NCBI RefSeq assembly: GCF_001594005.1
Contig: NZ_LTBA01000008.1
Coordinates: 1-64,000, forward strand
Reading direction: 5' to 3'
Length of the DNA: 64,000 nucleotides
DNA from: Clostridium tepidiprofundi DSM 19306
GTDB taxonomy: Bacteria; Bacillota; Clostridia; Clostridiales; Clostridiaceae
In this document: piece by piece, positions 58,057 through 64,000 of the stretch
Numbering within the stretch: position 1 is the first letter of the stretch
Layout: every line of letters begins with the position of its first letter
Program-made: the position numbers and the translations under genes
The notes under the pieces: generated by a model
What the model was told of the DNA's origin: nothing
Database searches by the model: none
The model's input: the letters and a program-made list of their open reading frames with translations, nothing else

Positions 58057-58686
58057 TTAATCTAAATCTGGACTTAAATTTCTCCTTGAAAATACACATC
58101 CACAGTAATCCTGTCTATATAAATTATACTCCTTGCTTAGTTCAATAGAACGCTTATATCCATTTTTTTTCTTAAAATCAGAATAAAGAAACTTTATTCC
58201 ATATTCTTTTTCAAGTTCTTGTCCTATTTCATTTATCTTTTGCGCATTCTTGTGTGGACTAATTGATAGTGTAGTAGTAAAATAATCAAAACCTCTTTGC
58301 TTAGCTAATTCAGCTGCTTTTCTTAATCTCATTTCATAACATTTAAAGCAACGTTCACCACCTTCTCTTACCTTTTCTAATCCTTTAGCCATATTAAAAA
58401 AGTGCTGTGGCTTGTACTCTCCTTCTATAAAACTGACTTTATTTTTCGTATTAAATTTTTTTATAAAATTTTCCTGCTCATTTACCCTTTTTCTGTATTC
58501 CTTCTCTGGATGTATATTAGGATTATAATAATAAACAGTTATATTAAAATATTCTGATAGGTACTCAAGCACATAGCTACTGCATGGAGCACAGCAACTA
58601 TGCAACAACAAATATGGAGTCTTACCTTCATTGATAATCTTTTTTAATTCTTCATCTAAAACTTTTTGATAATTTACCTTGTTCAC
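58057..58686 (-). CDS. queH: Epoxyqueuosine reductase QueH
   Basis: The 209-residue enzyme (formerly DUF208) performs the last step of queuosine synthesis in many bacteria lacking QueG. The metal and cluster cysteines are in LLLHSCCAPCSSYV near residue 30, GGERCFKCYEMRL near residue 105 and YRQDYCGCVFS near the end. The GTG at 58686 has GGAAGGTG five bases upstream; an upstream ATG does not. No other queuosine genes are in the window. Confidence 0.93.
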   Translation of the reverse strand: MNKVNYQKVLDEELKKIINEGKTPYLLLHSCCAPCSSYVLEYLSEYFNITVYYYNPNIHPEKEYRKRVNEQENFIKKFNTKNKVSFIEGEYKPQHFFNMAKGLEKVREGGERCFKCYEMRLRKAAELAKQRGFDYFTTTLSISPHKNAQKINEIGQELEKEYGIKFLYSDFKKKNGYKRSIELSKEYNLYRQDYCGCVFSRRNLSPDLD

Positions 58687-58817
58687 TATATCACCTTCCT
58701 TTCTCATTATTCATCTTTCAAATCATTTTTTAAGAGTTGATACGCAACTTCACACTATACTATTCTCCATTTATTATTCTTTGATTTCTAAAAAATTGTA
58801 AATCAATTTTCTAGAAA

Positions 58818-59963
58818 TCAATAGTCTCCTCTTCCCATTTTCTTCACCTTAACATTAACATTAACTTTTATTTCTGTTTTGTTGCGATCTGTTATAATTT
58901 CATCCCAGTCAACACCCGTATGTCTTCCAAATTTAGCAGCAGCTACACGCCCTAGTTCAAGACAATCAACCTTATAATCATTTTGCATATTTTTAATAAA
59001 ATTATAACACATTTTTTCTACATGTTTGCTCATATAAGTTTCAAATTTTTGCATTGTTTCCTTATTGCTTCGTATATCTTTAAACATCTTATTTTCAACT
59101 ATTTCTCCATTTAATACTACGTTAATTGTAAAATAATATTTGCCATTTCTTCTTTCACATTTGACATTCCTTTTTGTTATAGTATAGTAACTTATATATT
59201 TTTTAGAGGATTCTTTTAATGCAAGTATTCCCTTAACTTTGTTTTCCCTTAATATGTTCATAATCCTTGAATCGTTTATATCTATTTTTTTTACCATTTT
59301 ATCTTTTTTGAATAATGCCATTCCAGTAATTTTTAATTTACCATTTTCTAGTTCAATATATGGTAATACTATATTTCTTCCTTCTGCATCTAACCTCACA
59401 AATATATCCATAAGCTTATAATTGTCCGAAAAAAAATTAAATTCCGTAGATGACTCAATCATATCTGCAATGTAATCAGCTGCACTAGGATATTCAGGCA
59501 CATTGTAACTTAATATTTCTTTAGTTTCCTCTTTGGTTACTGCAATTAAAGCAGTGTCATTTATATTAGGATTTTTAAATACAATATTAACCCAATTTAT
59601 AATACCAAACCTAGCTAATTTTTCGCTAGATATAATTATCCTCTCATGACCTAATTTAAAATCTTTATTAGACAACAACTGTCTGTTTTCCCTCGTACCC
59701 GCTATTGTATCACTAACCCCTGTATGAATAAATCTAGTAATCTTTTTATCTGAACCATAATTATATATAGACATAGGCACACTAAATTCATCATCACTTA
59801 TATCATTTCCTATTCCCGATGGAACACCAACTTCTTCAACAGGCAAATAATTTATTCCCGAGTGAAAATACACATATAATATGAGAATCACCAAAATAAT
59901 CATGATATATTTTTTATTTGAAAATTTGTTTTTAAATGAATTGTTAATTCGCTTATTGTTCAT
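58818..59963 (-). CDS. Ger(x)C-family receptor subunit without lipobox, operon 2
   Basis: The 381-residue C subunit has the family regions HTGVSDTIAGTRENRQLLSNKDFKLGHERIIIS near residue 82 and the C-terminal LELGRVAAAKFGRHTGVDWDEI. The N-terminus has a hydrophobic segment (about residues 19-35, YIMIILVILILYVYFHS) but no cysteine after it, so lipidation is not expected; the protein is probably held by an uncleaved helix. This differs from the operon-1 copy, which has LTGCWD. The ATG follows GAGGGTTAAGTATC. Confidence 0.88.
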   Translation of the reverse strand: MNNKRINNSFKNKFSNKKYIMIILVILILYVYFHSGINYLPVEEVGVPSGIGNDISDDEFSVPMSIYNYGSDKKITRFIHTGVSDTIAGTRENRQLLSNKDFKLGHERIIISSEKLARFGIINWVNIVFKNPNINDTALIAVTKEETKEILSYNVPEYPSAADYIADMIESSTEFNFFSDNYKLMDIFVRLDAEGRNIVLPYIELENGKLKITGMALFKKDKMVKKIDINDSRIMNILRENKVKGILALKESSKKYISYYTITKRNVKCERRNGKYYFTINVVLNGEIVENKMFKDIRSNKETMQKFETYMSKHVEKMCYNFIKNMQNDYKVDCLELGRVAAAKFGRHTGVDWDEIITDRNKTEIKVNVNVKVKKMGRGDY

Positions 59964-60005
59964 GATACTTAACCCTCAATCTTTAATTTACAATTTCATG
60001 TTCTA

Positions 60006-61124
60006 CTATTCTTTGTTTAAAGTTTTTTGATTAATATTGCTCTTTTGATATGCCTTTGATTTAATAAAAATTATTAATGCTAATAAAGTAATCAGTAATA
60101 TATTAAAAATAACAAAACGTGGAACAGCAAAATTTAGAATTTTTTCTCTAAGTATATTATCCTTAAATTTTATAGGTAAATATAAAAATAATGGATACAT
60201 TATTAAGCATACTCGCTTTATATCAATACCCGTCATGTTATTTATAATAAAAGCCGATGAAAAGTAATAATTTGACAATATTCTTATAATTATCAATATC
60301 CATGCAAACATAACCACATATCTAAAATTATTTATAACAGGTATATGTATACTTTCAAAAACCATTATAAACGACCAATAGCTTTTAGGTATTATATCTA
60401 TTCCTAGATAATATATCGTTATAAATATAGTCCATATCCATATCGAACCAGCTATTAATACTGCTCTCAATCCTGCTTTTTTGACAGTACTAACATCATA
60501 TAAAGATGAATAAAACAACAATATAGATTCAAACCCTGTATAACAATAACATGTCGATTTTATACCGTTTAATATATCTATAATACGTGTACCAAAAACA
60601 GGTTGCAAATTTAGCGTATCTCCATATTTACATGCCGCCACCGAAAAGATAATAATAAATATTAAAATGTATGAAATCAATTCACTTATTTTTCCTAAAA
60701 CCTTTAATCCCTTATATGCGGCATATAAAGCCAAAGTTACACCAACAATACAAATTTTTATAGGAGTTAAAAATGCAACAATATACACCTCTAGTATTCT
60801 AATAAATTCTGAAGCTATTGTTGATGTATACAAAACAAACTGCAACATAAATATTATATTTAAAATATTACCTATTATATTTCCAAAATATCTTCTGCTC
60901 AATGTCAATATATTTTCTTTTGGGTGCTTCTTTGCAATATAACTGCTTATTAAAACAACATATAATGGATATATTAATGCAACAATACCCGAAATCCATG
61001 CATCTTGACCTGCCTCCTTCACTACAACATTTGGTAATCTTAAAAATCCAGGTCCAAGAGTAAATCCAGTAAGCAAAAATGTTAATTGATTTGTAGACAA
61101 AAGACTTTTTTTATCATTATTCAT
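60006..61124 (-). CDS. GerB-family germinant receptor permease, operon 2
   Basis: The 372-residue protein has about ten membrane helices and a first-helix region LTFLLTGFTLGPGFLRLPNVV that fits GerB proteins. It overlaps the end of the A subunit by eight bases, with GGAGTAAGAAAA as ribosome site inside the A gene. It ends 42 bases before the C subunit. Confidence 0.92.
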   Translation of the reverse strand: MNNDKKSLLSTNQLTFLLTGFTLGPGFLRLPNVVVKEAGQDAWISGIVALIYPLYVVLISSYIAKKHPKENILTLSRRYFGNIIGNILNIIFMLQFVLYTSTIASEFIRILEVYIVAFLTPIKICIVGVTLALYAAYKGLKVLGKISELISYILIFIIIFSVAACKYGDTLNLQPVFGTRIIDILNGIKSTCYCYTGFESILLFYSSLYDVSTVKKAGLRAVLIAGSIWIWTIFITIYYLGIDIIPKSYWSFIMVFESIHIPVINNFRYVVMFAWILIIIRILSNYYFSSAFIINNMTGIDIKRVCLIMYPLFLYLPIKFKDNILREKILNFAVPRFVIFNILLITLLALIIFIKSKAYQKSNINQKTLNKE

Positions 61125-62601
61125 TTTTCTTACTCCTCATATTCTTTCTAAAATCGCTTTGTCTTACACTATTATTATTTGGAATAGCCTGCGGTCTTTT
61201 ATTCATTTTCCATAGAGGTGCTCTTATGAATATATCCTTCAAATCACTACTTTTAATTGAAAAATACGGTACTCCAAAACTTTCTAATGAACATAAATGA
61301 ATTATAATAAAAAGCCATCCAGCAGCTATTCCTAAAAAACCAAGTGTATCAGCTAAAACTAACATTGGAAATCGTATAAATCTTATGCTAAGAGACATTT
61401 CATAATTTGGTATCAAAAATGTAGCTATAACAGAAATACCCACTATAAGCAAGGTTGTGGGACTTACTATTTTAGACTGAACTGCCATGTTACCTATGAT
61501 AATACCTCCAACAATACTCAATGTTGAAGCTATTTTAGGTGGCAATCTAAGCCCACCTTCTCTTAAAAAATCAACAAATATCTCCATTGATAATATTTCT
61601 AAGAACGGTGTTAAAGCAATTCCCTGTCTTGATTCAATGATAGGATTTATAAACTTAACAGGTATTAATTCAATATTGTAATTTATAAGAGTCAAATACA
61701 ATGATGGTAAAGTAATAACTATAAATACAGCAATTAACCTAAGTATGCGCGAAAACGATGCTACTATTGTTCTATCATTATAGTCTTCAATCCCCTGAAA
61801 AAATTGAACAAAAACTGCTGGAACTGTAAGTGCAAATGGAGTTCCATTTAATATTATTGCAATCCTTCCCTCCATAATATCTGACTTAACTATATCAGGT
61901 CTTTCAGTAACATAAATCTGAGGAAATATTGAATAAGCACTATCTTCTATATATTGATCAATCATTCCCGTATCTGTAACAGAATCAACATCTATACTTG
62001 CTATTCTTTTTCTAACTTCTGTCAATACATCTTTATCGACAATATCATCAATATAGGCAATAACTAAACTTGTCTGAGATCGCCTTCCAACTTTAAAATT
62101 TTCTATAGTCAAATTTTTATCCTTTATTTTTCTTCTAAGTATGCTTATATTTGTTTCTAAATTTTCAACAAACCCTTCTCTTGAACCCCTTACAGCAGAC
62201 TCATTTAGTGGGTCAGATATAGCTCTATGTTCACCCCCAGTTGTATCAAGTACAATAAACTCTTCTAAATCACCTATCAATACAGCTGTTTTACCAGATT
62301 TAATTGCCTCAACTACATTGTTGATATTTTCCTCTATTATTGTATTAGACATAGGTATATATCTTTTTGAAACATAGTCTACAGTATTTTGATCAATAAC
62401 TAAATTTTCATTAACATGTAACATTAATGGATTCAATATATCTCTATCAATAGTGTCCTTGCTCACTAAACCATTTATATATATAGCAACAGCTTCTATA
62501 AGCTCATCTTTACCTATAAAAAATCTTTTAATTATTATGGGACTTCCATTACCAATTTGTTTGACAATAAAATTAATATTGTTTTCAAGCTTTATACCCA
62601 T
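61117..62601 (-). CDS. GerA-family germinant receptor subunit A, operon 2
   Basis: The 494-residue A subunit has the cytoplasmic N-terminal domain (SAVRGSREGFVENLETNISILRRKIKD and FPQIYVTERPDIVKSDIMEGRIAIILNGTPFAL) followed by four to five membrane helices and the closing LCSLESFGVPYFSI. Compared with operon 1 the same blocks are diverged, as expected for a receptor with another ligand. The ATG at 62601 has GGGGA six bases upstream; an ATG at 62607 abuts it. A forespore promoter is expected, but none was identified with confidence. Confidence 0.93.
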   Translation of the reverse strand: MGIKLENNINFIVKQIGNGSPIIIKRFFIGKDELIEAVAIYINGLVSKDTIDRDILNPLMLHVNENLVIDQNTVDYVSKRYIPMSNTIIEENINNVVEAIKSGKTAVLIGDLEEFIVLDTTGGEHRAISDPLNESAVRGSREGFVENLETNISILRRKIKDKNLTIENFKVGRRSQTSLVIAYIDDIVDKDVLTEVRKRIASIDVDSVTDTGMIDQYIEDSAYSIFPQIYVTERPDIVKSDIMEGRIAIILNGTPFALTVPAVFVQFFQGIEDYNDRTIVASFSRILRLIAVFIVITLPSLYLTLINYNIELIPVKFINPIIESRQGIALTPFLEILSMEIFVDFLREGGLRLPPKIASTLSIVGGIIIGNMAVQSKIVSPTTLLIVGISVIATFLIPNYEMSLSIRFIRFPMLVLADTLGFLGIAAGWLFIIIHLCSLESFGVPYFSIKSSDLKDIFIRAPLWKMNKRPQAIPNNNSVRQSDFRKNMRSKKNE

Positions 62602-62832
62602 AGTCATTCCCCTATCAACTTAAATACTAGTTCTTATGCTTAATGTAAGCATTTTTATTGTTTTTATACATTCACTAAACAATTCATCTTTTAAAACCAC
62701 TCAAAAAATGTTCCAAAATTCACACTTAGACTGTATACTATTCACTGATTTAATAATTTAGTTTCAATTAATAAGTGTAAATGATATAATTTTTGTGTAA
62801 AATAATAAATATTAATAGACAGGATGGTACTC

Positions 62833-64000
62833 ATGAAAGAAATTAAACTTATTATAAAAAAGGAATTTAAAGATAAATATTTTAGAGGATACCCCTTAAT
62901 TATGACGGAAGCGATACTTAACCCGCAAGATATTAAAGAAGGTAGAACAGCTATACTTTTCGATCAAAGCAATAGATTTATTGGTAGAGGTTATTTAGGC
63001 AACCAAAATAAAGGATGCGGCTGGATACTCACAAGAGGTAAAAAGGGATTAATAGATTATAAGTTATTCTATAATAAAATAAGAAATGCTATTGAAAAAA
63101 GAAGAAATTTTTATTTTTCAAAGGACACAAATGCTTTTAGAGTTTTTAATGGCGAAGGAGATGGAATAGGCGGACTTACCATAGATTATTTCGACGGATA
63201 TTATTTAATCAATTGGTATAGTGGAGGTATATATTCTTTTAAAGATTTTATATTAAAAGTTCTCACAACCCTCGTACCTTATAAAGGAATCTATCAGAAA
63301 AAACGTTTCAATTCTGGTGGTAAATATATTGAAGAAGATAGTTTTGTTATGGGCAGAAAAGCTCCTAAACCTCTCATTATTAAAGAGAATGGAATTAATT
63401 ATGCTATATATTTAAACGAAGGTGCAATGGTTGGAATATTTTTAGATCAAAGAAATGTAAGAAAAGCATTAAGAGATAATTATTGTAAAAATAAATCTGT
63501 GTTAAACACATTTTCTTATACTGGAGCATTTTCTGTTGCGGCAGCATTAGGTGAAGCTTCAAAAACTACTTCGGTAGACCTTGCTAGTAGAAGCTTAAAT
63601 AAAACAATTGAAAATTTTACAATAAATAATATCGATCACACTAAGCATGACATTGTTGTTAAAGATATTTTTGACTATTTTACAGAATCTAAAAGGAATA
63701 ATACTAAGTTTGATGTTATTATTTTAGATCCTCCTAGTTTTGCAACTTCTAAGAAAAGCAAATTTAGTGCAGAAAGTGATTATACAAATTTGCTAAAGCA
63801 AGCTATTGAAATAACAAATCAAAATGGTCTAATTGTTGCATCAACAAATTGCAGCAGTTTTAATATGAAAAAATTTAAAGGATTTATTGAAAAAGCATTT
63901 AATAGCTTAAATAGAAAATATAATATAATAGAAGAATACAGACTACCCTGCGATTTTGCAGTAATTGACGAATTTCCAGAAGGCAACTATTTGAAGGTCG
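62833..64000 (+). CDS. RlmI-like class I SAM rRNA methyltransferase, cut by window end
   Basis: At least 389 residues are in the window with no stop, so only the last few are missing. A PUA-like N-terminus (up to about residue 80, with FIGRGYLGNQNKG) precedes the linker FRVFNGEGDGIGGLTIDYFDGYYLINWYS and the catalytic domain. Family marks are GAMVGIFLDQRNVRKALRD, VLNTFSYTGAFSVAAALG near residue 235 (SAM site) and VIILDPPSFATSK near residue 297. RlmI methylates C1962 of 23S rRNA at C5; homologues in Firmicutes may differ. AGGATGG precedes the ATG. Confidence 0.9.
   Translation, partial: MKEIKLIIKKEFKDKYFRGYPLIMTEAILNPQDIKEGRTAILFDQSNRFIGRGYLGNQNKGCGWILTRGKKGLIDYKLFYNKIRNAIEKRRNFYFSKDTNAFRVFNGEGDGIGGLTIDYFDGYYLINWYSGGIYSFKDFILKVLTTLVPYKGIYQKKRFNSGGKYIEEDSFVMGRKAPKPLIIKENGINYAIYLNEGAMVGIFLDQRNVRKALRDNYCKNKSVLNTFSYTGAFSVAAALGEASKTTSVDLASRSLNKTIENFTINNIDHTKHDIVVKDIFDYFTESKRNNTKFDVIILDPPSFATSKKSKFSAESDYTNLLKQAIEITNQNGLIVASTNCSSFNMKKFKGFIEKAFNSLNRKYNIIEEYRLPCDFAVIDEFPEGNYLKV

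Overview
The window is a low-GC, gene-dense chromosomal segment of an endospore-forming Clostridia-type Firmicute. The evidence is the AT-rich sequence, strong GGAGG ribosome sites, frequent TTG/GTG starts and many sporulation and germination genes: yyaC, mbl, spoIIID, spoIIQ, spoIID, spoIIR, ypeB, yabG, a SPOCS-LysM protein, three CotS-family proteins and two gerA-type receptor operons. The genus cannot be fixed from the sequence alone. No rRNA, tRNA, CRISPR array, prophage or complete insertion sequence was seen.

Region by region. 1-2.97 kb: right end of an IS200/IS605 element, a TtcA-family tRNA thiolase, a repeat island, an unknown membrane-anchored protein and yyaC. 3-10 kb, all on the minus strand: mbl, spoIIID, spoIIQ, spoIID, murA and ywmB, i.e. 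engulfment and wall synthesis. 10.1-17.1 kb: a complete F1Fo ATP synthase operon atpI-B-E-F-H-A-G-D-C. 17.3-32.3 kb: thlA, a TagO/WecA-type transferase, dCMP deaminase, upp, rpiB, ywlE, Sua5/ywlC, a ZIP transporter, prfA, prmC, yqhQ, tdk, rpmE (plus strand), rho and pyrG. The order from pyrG/rho through the atp operon to murA-spoIID-spoIIQ-spoIIID-mbl resembles the corresponding Bacillus subtilis region, so this is an old conserved backbone. 32.6-43.2 kb: a DnaA-domain-IV-like small protein, a sigma-54 activator, a DUF1934 protein, a PP-loop thiolase, ddl, ypeB, spoIIR and a first ger operon. 44.3-49.8 kb: ispE, a coiled-coil repeat protein, SPOCS-LysM, veg and yabG. 50.2-57.4 kb: a spore-coat cluster in which a cotS gene diverges from a glycosyltransferase gene, twice. 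57.5-64 kb: a GNAT acetyltransferase, queH, a second ger operon and the start of an rRNA methyltransferase of the RlmI type.

The most unusual content is non-coding. Six intergenic islands (about 0.97-1.53, 5.4-6.46, 43.5-44.3, 45.3-45.4, 46.3-46.75 and 49.85-50.05 kb) are built from degenerate 7- and 8-bp periodic DNA of the CTAG/CCAGT/CTATTCA type. They also contain small perfect hairpins whose two arms change together between copies. The left two islands lie in one orientation and the right four in the other, so they form long inverted repeats across about 37 kb. Other dispersed elements are a 131-132 bp MITE-like element (two copies, each with direct-repeat flanks), a 161-bp structured element with long terminal inverted repeats, a 58-bp repeat on both sides of the atp operon, a four-member repeat family that may derive from an insertion sequence, and a seven-unit 24-bp array that contains the murA stop codon.
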